In this document: piece after piece, positions 42,682-50,971 of the stretch | How positions within the stretch are numbered: the first letter of the stretch is position 1 | Layout of the letters: each line of letters opens with the position of its first letter | DNA from: Acidobacteriota bacterium | GTDB lineage: Bacteria > Acidobacteriota > Terriglobia > Acidiferrales > UBA7541 | NCBI GenBank assembly: GCA_013289835.1 | Contig: JABCZG010000003.1 | Span: 1 to 64,000, forward strand | Reading direction: 5' to 3' | Length of the DNA stretch: 64,000 bases | Position numbers and translations under genes: made by a program | The notes under the pieces: model-generated | Databases searched by the model: none | What the model was told of the DNA's origin: nothing | What the model saw: the letters and a program-made list of their open reading frames with translations, nothing else

Positions 42682-43119
42682 CTAAGTCCTCAGAGCGACG
42701 AGCGCTTGCTCGTGCGGCTCTTCACTCAACTGCGAAATCGTCACCGAACCCAGAACTTCCAAAATACTTTCGTTGACGCGGCGCAGCGGCTCGCGGACCG
42801 AGCACTTTTCCGTGGCGTCGCAGTTCCCGTGATTCGTCACGCACGACGTAATTAGCACGGGACCGTCAATGGCCGAGATCACATCGAGCGTGCTGATCTG
42901 CCCGGGATCCTTAATCAGTTGGTAGCCGCCGCTCGAGCCATGCTTCGCGGCCACCAGCGAATGATGCGCCAGCTTCTGCAGCACCTTGGCCATCAACGTC
43001 GCGGAAATACCATACTCTTCCGCGATTTCGCCGGCGCTACAAGCGTGTTGCTCGCGGTGCATGGCCAAATGCTTGACGGCAATCAATCCGTAATCGGCCT
43101 TTTTGGAAAGCTTGAACAT
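42682..43119 (-). CDS. iscR: Rrf2-family regulator IscR
   Basis: Cluster-sensing repressor/activator of isc genes. The 145-residue protein starts with the winged-helix [19 protein letters not shown], and has [12 protein letters not shown] in the wing. Three cysteines, Cys93, Cys100 and Cys106 in [16 protein letters not shown], are spaced almost as in E. coli IscR (which has x5 in both gaps; here x6 and x5), so it probably binds [2Fe-2S]. First gene of the operon. A near-consensus IscR type-1 box lies 32 nt upstream, consistent with autoregulation. Confidence 0.93.
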   Translation of the reverse strand: MFKLSKKADYGLIAVKHLAMHREQHACSAGEIAEEYGISATLMAKVLQKLAHHSLVAAKHGSSGGYQLIKDPGQISTLDVISAIDGPVLITSCVTNHGNCDATEKCSVREPLRRVNESILEVLGSVTISQLSEEPHEQALVALRT

Positions 43120-43147
43120 CGTTCTTTTGGACTTTCTAGCGTCTCAC

Positions 43148-43175
43148 AGTATATACGACTGAATCGGTCGCAGAT
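43148..43175 (-). promoter_or_regulatory. IscR type-1-like operator overlapping the isc promoter
   Basis: 43151-43175, read on the minus strand ATCTGCGACC-GATTC-AGTCGTATAT, matches the E. coli type-1 IscR consensus as I recall it (ATASYYGACTRWWWYAGTCRRSTAT) at 19 of 25 positions, including AGTC and GAC core half-sites. A -10-like TATACT (43153-43148) overlaps its edge; the -35 is weak. Position directly before iscR fits autorepression by holo-IscR. Confidence 0.65.
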
Positions 43176-43401
43176 AGAGTGTACCCCGGAAAAGCCTCCA
43201 AGTCAATCCAACGGCTTCGCCAATGGCTGCGTAACCCCTGTATTTCGTGCAACTTATAGTAAGACCGGAATGGTCTTATTTTGCTGCCGATTTCCGGCAA
43301 ACGGGCCTCTTGTCCAGTAAACGGCAACATTTGATCCCCGAATGGCTGCGCGATGACCTGCAGAAGCCGCATGGTAACCTAGAAACTCCCTGGGGGCACG
43401 C

Positions 43402-44406
43402 ATGATTGGATGCACGAGCACGGCGAAGGTGTGGAAGTTTCCTCGATTCGTGAGTTTCGCGCTGGTGTTTCTTTGCGTGCAGCCTGGGGCCCGGTCTCAG
43501 ATGAAGCCGCAATCCTCGCCGACATCCTCGAAAGCTAGAATCGCGAACAAGCCGGAGACGCAGCCACCAGAGCAAACGTTTGTGCTCGTGGGAGCCGGCG
43601 ACATTGCCAGTTGCAAGAGTCCGGAAGGATCGCGGGCAACGGCTAAACTGATCGAGGAGATTCCTGGCACGGTCTTTGCGGCGGGCGATCTGGCCTACGA
43701 AAGCGGCAGCCCGGACGACTTTGAATTTTGCTATGGCGCGACGTGGGGTCGGTTCAAGAGCCGTACAAAGCCTGCCTTGGGCAACCACGAGTATGTCAAC
43801 CCAACGGCGCACGGCTACTTCGAATATTGGGGAGCGCAGGCTGGGCCTGCCGGCAAAGGCTACTACAGTTACGATCTCGGCGACTGGCACGTGGTGGTCT
43901 TGAATACCAATTGCTACGTCCAGAATTTGGGCGGTTGCGCAGCAGGGTCGCCGCAGGAGACATGGCTCAAGCAAGACCTCGCGGAGCATCCTCGTGCTTG
44001 CATCCTTGCCTACGGCCATCACGCTCTATTCAGCAGCGGGGTATTCAAGAAGCACGCCGTTCATCCGGAGTTGAAACAGTTCTGGGAAGACCTCTACGCC
44101 GCTCATGCGGACTTGATTCTTGCGGGCCACGAGCATTCCTACGAGCGATTCACACCTCAAGACCCGGAAGGCCGTGCCGATCCGGAACATGGGATCCGCG
44201 AAATTGTCGTTGGCACCGGCGGTCGCAGTCACGATCTGCTCGGTTTTGCGATGCCAAATAGCGAACTGCGAGAGTGGGACACGTATGGCGTTCTGAAGCT
44301 GACCCTCTCACCTGGAAAGTACGCGTGGGAATTCATTCCGGTAGAAGGCAAGACGTTTCACGATTCCGGCAGCGGCGTCTGCCACAACCAGCCGGCAACG
44401 AATTAG
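43402..44406 (+). CDS. Exported metallophosphoesterase (purple acid phosphatase-like)
   Basis: A 334-residue phosphoesterase with a signal region (about residues 15-33). The calcineurin-like dinuclear metal motifs are in order: GDIASC (about 68), FAAGDLAYES (about 96), ALGNHEY (about 128), AYGHHALF (about 198) and LAGHEHSYER (about 238). The layout suits a purple-acid-phosphatase-type enzyme that scavenges phosphate from esters outside the cytoplasm. Single gene, divergent from the isc operon; 282 nt separate it from iscR and hold the isc operator. It converges on the GH20 gene. Confidence 0.87.
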   Translation: MIGCTSTAKVWKFPRFVSFALVFLCVQPGARSQMKPQSSPTSSKARIANKPETQPPEQTFVLVGAGDIASCKSPEGSRATAKLIEEIPGTVFAAGDLAYESGSPDDFEFCYGATWGRFKSRTKPALGNHEYVNPTAHGYFEYWGAQAGPAGKGYYSYDLGDWHVVVLNTNCYVQNLGGCAAGSPQETWLKQDLAEHPRACILAYGHHALFSSGVFKKHAVHPELKQFWEDLYAAHADLILAGHEHSYERFTPQDPEGRADPEHGIREIVVGTGGRSHDLLGFAMPNSELREWDTYGVLKLTLSPGKYAWEFIPVEGKTFHDSGSGVCHNQPATN

Positions 44407-44460
44407 AACATTCTATCTGTCGAACTTTTGCCGAGCGTCGGCAGCGAAGCGTGATTTCTA

Positions 44461-46548
44461 TTACTTGGCCGTCGAGCAAGCGCCGCCGGCGGAAGCAGCT
44501 TCGATCAACTTCTGCACCGCCGGTGCGGGGATTAGCAACAATTGCGCTTTGGGCTTCATAGCCTGAGTGACGAAGGCAGTTTGCTGCGCTCTCCAGGAAT
44601 CGGAGGCGGGCTGCCCTTTCGCGATTTGGTCGAGAGCGGCGAGCCCTGCCGCGCCGAGCGCGGAAAGATCCTGGGAAGTGGCGGCAACTTCCTTCACTAG
44701 AAACGAACGCTGCGCCAGAGGCTGAAGATTTGCGTCGTTGTCTCGCCATAACATAAATTGAGCGCGGAGCCGTGCCTCCGCGATTGTATCGCGACAAGAC
44801 GCGGCCAAAAATTGATCTACCAATTCGCCGAAGTGGCGGCCCGCATCGCTCTCGAGCGGTATGGCGTCAACCACGCGATTCAGCGGCGTGAGACTGGTCG
44901 GCTCGGCGGGAGCGGTTTGCTCTCTCGTGTAGTCTTTAACAGGCTCGACGACATCTGTTAGCGTACGCAACGCGGTGAGCTCCAATGGAGAAGCTGGACC
45001 CGCGATACGGTGGAGCATCCGGCGGGAATATGATTTGTGAGTGAGGCCCAGCCATTCCAGCCGCGCGCTGATGAAATCCATTCGCGCATACATGGAAGCA
45101 ACATCGGTGACGTTCTGAGGCGACCAGAAGCGTTCTGCAATGGCCGCATTTCTCGGCCAGATACGCGAATCCATGTTTTCGGGATTCACATACTCCGACC
45201 ACATGCAGGACTCGCCTCCCAGAATGCGCTCTTTTTCCTCGGGAGAAAGATTCGTGGCGTCGCCGCTCATGGGATCCACCGCGTAGTGCCGCGCCGCCGG
45301 CCAACCCAGATCCAAGTAATAACCGTTCGAGAGAATCCCGCGATAGCCTTGCTTGGCCGCCAGGGCCAGCGAGGTTTGGCCGCGCCAGGACTGAATCACG
45401 ATATCTTTCGGCACTCCTGGCACGAGCACTTCGTCCCAGCCAATCACGATTTTTCCGTGCTTGGTCACCAGCTTCTGCACGCGCCCGCTGAAATAGGCTT
45501 GCAGGGCTTCGTTGTTCTTGATGCTGTGCTCTTTCATGAACGCCTGAATTCGCGGATTTGCGTCCCACTCCTTGCCGTTCACCTCGTCGCCACCGATATG
45601 AAAAAAGTGGTCGGGGAAAATCCTGGCCATCTCTCCGATCAGTTCATCGAGAAATTTGTAGACTTTCTCGTTCGTCGGGTCCATTGCCGGATCGAAAATT
45701 CCCCAACGCCGCTCGATTCCGTAAGGGCCTTTTCCGCTGGCCAGCTCCGGATGCCCCACAAACCACGCGGTGCTGTGCCCGGGCATATCAAATTCGGGCA
45801 CCACGCGGATGCCGCGGTCGCGCGCGTAGGCGATCAGGTCGCGCATTTCATCCTGTGTGTAATACAGGTTGTCGGAGCCCAATTCGTGCAGCTTCGGGAA
45901 TTTCTTGCTCTCCGCGCGGAAGCCCTGGTTTTCGGAAAGGTGCCAATGGAAAACGTTCATCTTCACGGCTTCCATGCCGTCGATGTTTCGTTTCAAATCG
46001 TCAAGCGTCGTAAAATGGCGGGCGGAATCGATCATCAAACCGCGCCAGGGGAAACGCGGCTTGTCTTGAATCGTTACCGTCGGCGCGGCAAAACCGTCGG
46101 GCGCAACATTCACGAGTTGCAGAAACGTTTGCAGGCCATGCATTGTGCCGAGCGGCGTCGGCGCCGTGAGCTTTGCGCCGGTGGCAGTCACTTCCAGGAC
46201 ATAGGATTCGTCTTCGCCCACTTCTTGAATTTCCTTGCTGGCGTGTTCGGTCTGGATGACCAGCGTGGCTTTCGGATTGGTTGCGAGCTTCGTGGAGATA
46301 GGGAGCGCGGTTTGCAGCGCTAGTTGGTGCAGGAATCGCTCCACGGAGCGGTCGAGGCGCGGCTCGGTGTGTCCGGTCAGAGCTACAGAAAACGCCGCGT
46401 CTACGCGCAGGCTTCCGGTCCCTGCCTGCACGTTTGCAGGGACAGGCATGAGGTTCAATGCGGATTGTGGCGCTGCGGCCATCGTCGGGTTCAACAAAAC
46501 GCCCAAAGCAAGTATGCCAAGTCCTTGCAACAAGAGCTTCTGAGCCAT
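44461..46548 (-). CDS. Exported GH20 beta-N-acetylhexosaminidase
   Basis: A 695-residue glycoside hydrolase that removes terminal beta-linked GlcNAc/GalNAc, with a role in chitin or peptidoglycan/glycoprotein recycling. Signal peptide about 1-25 (ALGVLLNPTMAAA). A small GH20b domain (about 35-150) precedes the catalytic TIM barrel (about 155-500), with WRGLMIDSARHF, HLSENQGFR and the catalytic Asp-Glu pair in HIGGDEVNGKEW. WGGEVxxW-like GGESCMWSEYV also fits. ATG 46548 gives the signal peptide; the open frame further upstream is not protein-like. GGAGGG is seen 12 nt before the start. Confidence 0.92.
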   Translation of the reverse strand: MAQKLLLQGLGILALGVLLNPTMAAAPQSALNLMPVPANVQAGTGSLRVDAAFSVALTGHTEPRLDRSVERFLHQLALQTALPISTKLATNPKATLVIQTEHASKEIQEVGEDESYVLEVTATGAKLTAPTPLGTMHGLQTFLQLVNVAPDGFAAPTVTIQDKPRFPWRGLMIDSARHFTTLDDLKRNIDGMEAVKMNVFHWHLSENQGFRAESKKFPKLHELGSDNLYYTQDEMRDLIAYARDRGIRVVPEFDMPGHSTAWFVGHPELASGKGPYGIERRWGIFDPAMDPTNEKVYKFLDELIGEMARIFPDHFFHIGGDEVNGKEWDANPRIQAFMKEHSIKNNEALQAYFSGRVQKLVTKHGKIVIGWDEVLVPGVPKDIVIQSWRGQTSLALAAKQGYRGILSNGYYLDLGWPAARHYAVDPMSGDATNLSPEEKERILGGESCMWSEYVNPENMDSRIWPRNAAIAERFWSPQNVTDVASMYARMDFISARLEWLGLTHKSYSRRMLHRIAGPASPLELTALRTLTDVVEPVKDYTREQTAPAEPTSLTPLNRVVDAIPLESDAGRHFGELVDQFLAASCRDTIAEARLRAQFMLWRDNDANLQPLAQRSFLVKEVAATSQDLSALGAAGLAALDQIAKGQPASDSWRAQQTAFVTQAMKPKAQLLLIPAPAVQKLIEAASAGGACSTAK

Positions 46549-46706
46549 TTTCGTGCAACCCTCCGTGCCATCAACGAAGTCCAGAATGACTGCTATGTAG
46601 CAGTCGCCTTCGCATACTGTCATATCTGGAGCGTCCTGCGAAGTGGATTCGAGTAGGACGGACATTTTTGTTTGTCGGGCCCCGCGATGGCACGCGCTCA
46701 AAACCC

Positions 46707-46728
46707 GGACAGGCAGGAATGCCTGTCC
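46707..46728. repeat. REP-like hairpin upstream of coaD
   Basis: GGACAGGCA-GGAA-TGCCTGTCC is a perfect 9-bp stem with a 4-nt loop in the 236-nt gap between the divergent GH20 and coaD genes. No T-tract follows. It resembles in form the other extragenic palindromes of this window. Confidence 0.65.
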
Positions 46729-46784
46729 TACCAAAGGCGGCTGAGATAGAATAACGAATTCGGTGTGGCGCTCTTGAAAACACG

Positions 46785-47276
46785 ATGAAAACGTCGATCG
46801 CTATCTATCCCGGCTCGTTCGATCCGGTCACCAATGGCCATCTCGATCTGATCGAGCGCGGCGAAAAGATGTTCGACCTGTTGATCGTGGCGGTGCTGCG
46901 CAACACGGAAAAGCAGCCGCTCTTCAGCGTTCCCGAACGCGTGGAGATGCTGCGCGAAGTCACGAAGCAGTGGGATTCGGTGGAAGTGGACGTATTCGAA
47001 GGACTGCTCGTGGACTATGCGCGGAAGCGGCACGCCGGCGTGATTCTGCGCGGCATTCGCGCCGTTTCCGATTACGAATACGAATTGCAGATGGCGCTTA
47101 TGAATCGCAAACTCGAATCGCGCCTTGAAACGGTGTTCATGCTGCCGGGAGAACTGTACAGCTACCTGAGTTCCAAGTTGGTTCGGGAAATCGCGCAGCA
47201 CGGCGGGCCCTTGACCGATCTAGTGCCGCCCGTTGTGGAGCAGAGACTACGCGCAAAAGTTTCGTGCTTGAAGTAG
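46785..47276 (+). CDS. coaD: Phosphopantetheine adenylyltransferase
   Basis: Transfers AMP to 4'-phosphopantetheine, the fourth step of coenzyme A synthesis. The 163-residue hexameric enzyme has YPGSFDPVTNGHLDLIERG (nucleotidyltransferase TxGH motif at about residues 16-19), VLRNTEKQPLFS, ILRGIRAVSDYEYELQMALM and YLSSKLVREIAQHGG. Length is as usual. Starts at ATG 46785, alone on the plus strand ahead of the aminotransferase by 150 nt. Confidence 0.96.
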   Translation: MKTSIAIYPGSFDPVTNGHLDLIERGEKMFDLLIVAVLRNTEKQPLFSVPERVEMLREVTKQWDSVEVDVFEGLLVDYARKRHAGVILRGIRAVSDYEYELQMALMNRKLESRLETVFMLPGELYSYLSSKLVREIAQHGGPLTDLVPPVVEQRLRAKVSCLK

Positions 47277-47377
47277 CCGCTGACTTTTTTTATTTTCGAT
47301 ACGCCGGTTTCTGGTTTGCGGTTGTGGGCGATAGTGGAGATGAGGGCAGCCGGCTCAGCCTGCGGGCTTTCCTTCCT

Positions 47378-47408
47378 CACTGTGAACCGTCAACTGTAAA
47401 CTGTTAAC
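47378..47408. repeat. CAACTGT/AACTGT-type repeat upstream of the aminotransferase
   Basis: GTGAACCGTCAACTGTAAAC followed by TGTTAACG is a run of short near-palindromic CAACTGT/AACTGTT units. It recalls the CAGT-type repeats between the isc genes in form and intergenic location, though it is not identical. No function is apparent. Confidence 0.45.
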
Positions 47409-47426
47409 GTCGCTTGAGGAGCCAGA

Positions 47427-48629
47427 GTGCATCTAACGGACCGCATCAACCGCATACAAATCTCGCCGACGGCGGCGGTAATCGCCGAGGCGGACAAGCT
47501 GAAATCGCGTGGAGTGGACGTCGCGGACTTTGGTCCGGGCGAGCCGGACTTTCCCACGCCGGAGCATATCAAGAAAGCGGCGATCAAGGCGATCGAGGAA
47601 AACAAATCGAAATACACGCCGACGGGCGGAATTATGCCGCTGCGCGAAGCGATCTGCGCGTGGCATAAGCGCGAGCTCGGCTCGTCGTGTGAGGCAAAAG
47701 AATGCGCCGTCAGCGTCGGCGGCAAGCATTCCATTTTCAACGTAATGAGCGTGCTCGTGCAGCAGGGCGACGAAGTCATTATCCCCGCGCCATATTGGGT
47801 GAGCTTTCCGGACATCGTGAAATACGCGCATGGGACACCGGTATTCGTCGAAACCCGGCCGGAAGATGGCTTTAGCGTGAAGGCGGCGGCCATCGAAAAA
47901 GCCATCACGCCAAAAACAAAATTGCTAATTCTGAATTCACCGAGCAACCCCACGGGCGGTGTCGTTCCGCCTGACGAGTTTGAACGCATCCTGGCAGTCT
48001 GCAAGAAGCACAACGTCTGGCTGATGGGCGATGAGTGCTATTCGCACTTCACGTACGAACCACACAAGCCCTACTCGATCGCCAGCGCCGCTGGTTCGAA
48101 AGAGAACGTCATCATTATCGGTTCGGTTTCGAAAACATTTGCGATGACCGGCTGGCGCATTGGTTACACCTTGGGACCGGAAGCGCTGATCCAGGCACTT
48201 ATCAAACTGCAGAGCCAGTCCACTTCGAACGCCACTTCGATCGCGCAATACGCCGCGCTCGAAGCCATGCGCGGATCAATGGAAACTGTGCCGCTGATGC
48301 TCGCGGAATACGCCAAGCGGAGAAAGCGAATCGTCGAGGGATTGCGCGCCATTCCCGGCATTACCTGCGAATGGCCGGGCGGCGCGTTCTACGCTTTCCC
48401 GGATATCTCGGCTCATCTCTCGAGCGGCGCGGGAAGACCAGCGCTCGCAAAGTCCTGCACGGAGATTTCGAGACTGCTGCTGGAGAAAGCGCATGTAGCG
48501 GTCGTGCCGGGCGAAGCCTTTGGCGCGCCAGGTTACTTGCGTCTCTCGTATGCGACGTCACTCGAGCGCATCGACGAAGGATTGCGCCGCCTCGAACGCT
48601 TTTTCTCGCGCGCCGAAGCCGCGGCCTGA
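47427..48629 (+). CDS. aspC: PLP-dependent class I aminotransferase (aspartate/aromatic type)
   Basis: A 400-residue fold-type I aminotransferase, most like the Igamma aspartate aminotransferases. PLP lysine lies in SVSKTFAMTGWRIGY (about residue 233), with NSPSNPTGG (about 172), DECYSHFTYE and the substrate-carboxylate Arg in YLRLSYATS (about 375). GTG 47427 is the start, supported by GAGGAG 6 nt upstream. Prephenate or other keto acids as substrates cannot be excluded, so the symbol is by family. First gene of a run with manA, manC and phosphomannomutase, though functionally separate. Confidence 0.88.
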   Translation: MHLTDRINRIQISPTAAVIAEADKLKSRGVDVADFGPGEPDFPTPEHIKKAAIKAIEENKSKYTPTGGIMPLREAICAWHKRELGSSCEAKECAVSVGGKHSIFNVMSVLVQQGDEVIIPAPYWVSFPDIVKYAHGTPVFVETRPEDGFSVKAAAIEKAITPKTKLLILNSPSNPTGGVVPPDEFERILAVCKKHNVWLMGDECYSHFTYEPHKPYSIASAAGSKENVIIIGSVSKTFAMTGWRIGYTLGPEALIQALIKLQSQSTSNATSIAQYAALEAMRGSMETVPLMLAEYAKRRKRIVEGLRAIPGITCEWPGGAFYAFPDISAHLSSGAGRPALAKSCTEISRLLLEKAHVAVVPGEAFGAPGYLRLSYATSLERIDEGLRRLERFFSRAEAAA

Positions 48630-48697
48630 TTTTGAAGAGCAGCAGCCCAGCTGCCGCTCTTCCGAAAACTCAAGCCCATGCAAGTTCAATCAATCTC

Positions 48698-49747
48698 GTG
48701 AAGCCCACGCCCACACGCATCGAGCCCATCTTCAGTCCACGAATTTGGGGCGCACGCTCGTTGGCGCCGCTTTTCCCCGAAAAATCCAATTTGACCGAGC
48801 CGCTGGGAGAAGCGTGGCTCACGGGTGTGGACTGCAGGATTGCTTCAGGGCCGTATGACGGGAAAACACTCGGCGAAGCCTGGACAGAAATGCCTGCAAA
48901 CTGGCGCGGCGCGCAGCTCGCCTCGGTTGCTGACTTCCCTCTCCTGGTGAAATTTATTTTCCCCACGGACAAACTTTCCATTCAAGTTCACCCGGACGAC
49001 GCCTACGCCTCGACGCACGAAAAAGCCGCCGGCGGCAGAGGGAAAACGGAGATGTGGTATGTGGTTTCCGCGAACTCAGGTGCGCAAGTGCTGATTGGGC
49101 TGAAACCGGGAGTGGACCGGGAGAAATTTCTTGAGGGCCTGGTCCAGCACGAGCTTGAGAATCTTTTCGAAGCGGTTCCAGTCCATGCCGGCGACACTAT
49201 TTTCGTACCCGCCGGCACTCCGCATACCATTGGTTCCGGGATGGTCATTTGCGAAGTGCAAGAGTATTCAGACCTGACGTATCGCGTCTACGATTACGGC
49301 CGCGTTGACGGCCGTGGGAAGCCCCGCGAATTGCATATCGAGAAGGCATTGGAAGTGACAAACTTTGGCCGGCGCTCAGGTGGAAAGATCACTACTCTCT
49401 CTCTCCCCGCGCATGAGGCAGCGAGATCACTCCTCACGGCTTGCCGTTACTTCGCAACGGAGCGATGGGAGTGTTCCGCGAACTGCGAAATCCCTGTGGA
49501 TGCCGCGCGCTTTGAACTCATCATCATTCTGGAAGGCGCAGGGACCTTCTCCTGGCCGGACAGCGCGGCGCGTTATCATCGCGGCGAGTGCTGGCTGGTG
49601 CCCGCTTCGCAAGGGCACATTGCTGTCCGCCCGGAAGCGGCTACTTCGCTGATCCGAACTTGGGTGCCGGATATCGGATCTATGCGCACCGCGCTTCACC
49701 GCGAGGGAATCTCGGCAGCGGCGCTTGCACAAGTACTTTTCGATTAG
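48698..49747 (+). CDS. manA: Mannose-6-phosphate isomerase (type I)
   Basis: Interconverts fructose-6-phosphate and mannose-6-phosphate, the entry to GDP-mannose. The 349-residue protein has the zinc-site motifs IQVHPDDAYA (about residues 95-104), TEMWYVVSA, VPAGTPHTIGSG and EVQEYSDLTYRVYDYGR. GTG 48698 is the best start (MKPTPTRIEPIFSPRIWG); a TTG further upstream would add an unrelated low-complexity stretch. The gene starts 68 nt after the aminotransferase and 11 nt before manC, so the mannose genes form an operon. Confidence 0.92.
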   Translation: MKPTPTRIEPIFSPRIWGARSLAPLFPEKSNLTEPLGEAWLTGVDCRIASGPYDGKTLGEAWTEMPANWRGAQLASVADFPLLVKFIFPTDKLSIQVHPDDAYASTHEKAAGGRGKTEMWYVVSANSGAQVLIGLKPGVDREKFLEGLVQHELENLFEAVPVHAGDTIFVPAGTPHTIGSGMVICEVQEYSDLTYRVYDYGRVDGRGKPRELHIEKALEVTNFGRRSGGKITTLSLPAHEAARSLLTACRYFATERWECSANCEIPVDAARFELIIILEGAGTFSWPDSAARYHRGECWLVPASQGHIAVRPEAATSLIRTWVPDIGSMRTALHREGISAAALAQVLFD

Positions 49748-49758
49748 GCGGCACAAGA

Positions 49759-50877
49759 ATGCGCAAAGAAAAACTAAGCATCCACGCCGTGATCCTCGCC
49801 GGAGGCAGAGGCACGCGCTTCTGGCCGCGCAGCCGCATGCGCACTCCGAAGCAACTCTTGAACATCGTCGGCAAGAACACCATGCTGGAGCAGACCGTCG
49901 CACGTCTGCGGCCGCTGATTCCCGCCGAGCGCATCTGGACGGTCACGAATAAGGAACAAGCCGCCGTCGTGCGCAAGCAGCTCCCGGCTGCCGCCCGCAA
50001 GCATGTGCTGACCGAGCCAATTGGACGCAACACGGCAGCGGCGATTGGACTGGCGGCGATTCATATTCGCCATGCCGGGGGCGGCGACGCTTTGATGGCC
50101 GTCGTCCCCGCCGATCACTACATCGAACTGGACCAGAAATATCGGGAGCTCGTAAGTGCCGCTCTCGACGTCGCTCGCCATCCCGGGCGCATGGTCGTGC
50201 TCGGCATTCCTCCCGCGCGGCCGGAAACCGGATTCGGCTACATCGAGCGCATGGGCGAATCAGTCGGGACCAAAGGCTTCCCCGTTTTCGCCGTTCGGCG
50301 CTTCACGGAAAAGCCAGAACTGAAGCTCGCGCAAGAATATGTTGCTTCCGGCAACTATCATTGGAACGCCGGAATGTTTTTCTGGCGCGTTTCCACCTTC
50401 CTCGAAAACTTGAAACAGTTTTTGCCGAAAACGTACGAAGCGTTCGAAAAACTCTCTTCCTCCATTGGAAGCCGCAACTACGAACGCAAGCTGCGCGCCA
50501 TTTACCCGAAGCTCGAAAATATCTCCGTGGACTATGCCGTCCTCGAACCCGCCACGCGCGCGGAAGGCGCACCATGCGTCTTCGTCATTCCCGCCGAAGT
50601 GGGCTGGAGCGATATCGGCTCCTGGGGCGCCGTGCACGGGCTGCTCCTGGACAAGAACTGCGCCGACGGCAACGTCTTCGTCAGCCCCGGCTACGCCCTC
50701 GACGCCAGCGGCAATCTCATCTCCTGCCCCGGAAAAATCGCCGCCCTCATCGGCGTGCACGACCTGATCGTCGTGGACACGCCCGATGCCCTGCTCATCT
50801 GCCCGCGCGATCGCGCCCAGGACGTCGGCAAAATCGTGAAATGGCTCGAAGAGCAAAAACTCCGAAAGCTTCTCTAG
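49759..50877 (+). CDS. manC: Mannose-1-phosphate guanylyltransferase
   Basis: Makes GDP-mannose from mannose-1-phosphate and GTP. The 372-residue protein has the nucleotidyltransferase signature AVILAGGRGTRFWPRSR (about residues 10-26) and PKQLLNIVGKNTML, then TEPIGRNTAAAIGLAA, VVPADHYI, ETGFGYIE, FTEKPELKLA and NAGMFFW. It lacks the isomerase (cupin) domain of bifunctional AlgA-like enzymes, so isomerase activity is provided by manA next door. ATG 49759 is 11 nt after manA. No good ribosome-binding site is seen, which suggests coupling to manA. Confidence 0.93.
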   Translation: MRKEKLSIHAVILAGGRGTRFWPRSRMRTPKQLLNIVGKNTMLEQTVARLRPLIPAERIWTVTNKEQAAVVRKQLPAAARKHVLTEPIGRNTAAAIGLAAIHIRHAGGGDALMAVVPADHYIELDQKYRELVSAALDVARHPGRMVVLGIPPARPETGFGYIERMGESVGTKGFPVFAVRRFTEKPELKLAQEYVASGNYHWNAGMFFWRVSTFLENLKQFLPKTYEAFEKLSSSIGSRNYERKLRAIYPKLENISVDYAVLEPATRAEGAPCVFVIPAEVGWSDIGSWGAVHGLLLDKNCADGNVFVSPGYALDASGNLISCPGKIAALIGVHDLIVVDTPDALLICPRDRAQDVGKIVKWLEEQKLRKLL

Positions 50878-50971
50878 GGAACGCCTTCCAAGGCGGTCCG
50901 CTCTCCCGCCAACCGGCCAATCCGAATGTTTGGCGAACATATCGCATCGCGTATACTTCCCTCTGCTTCTT

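Noticed and set aside
43120..43401. Possible small RNA between iscR and the phosphoesterase
   Set aside because: Only the isc operator/promoter is evident; no separate promoter-terminator pair is seen.
48035..48697. Upstream extension of the manA frame
   Set aside because: Runs through the aminotransferase gene in another frame; the mannose isomerase domain begins at about 48698.
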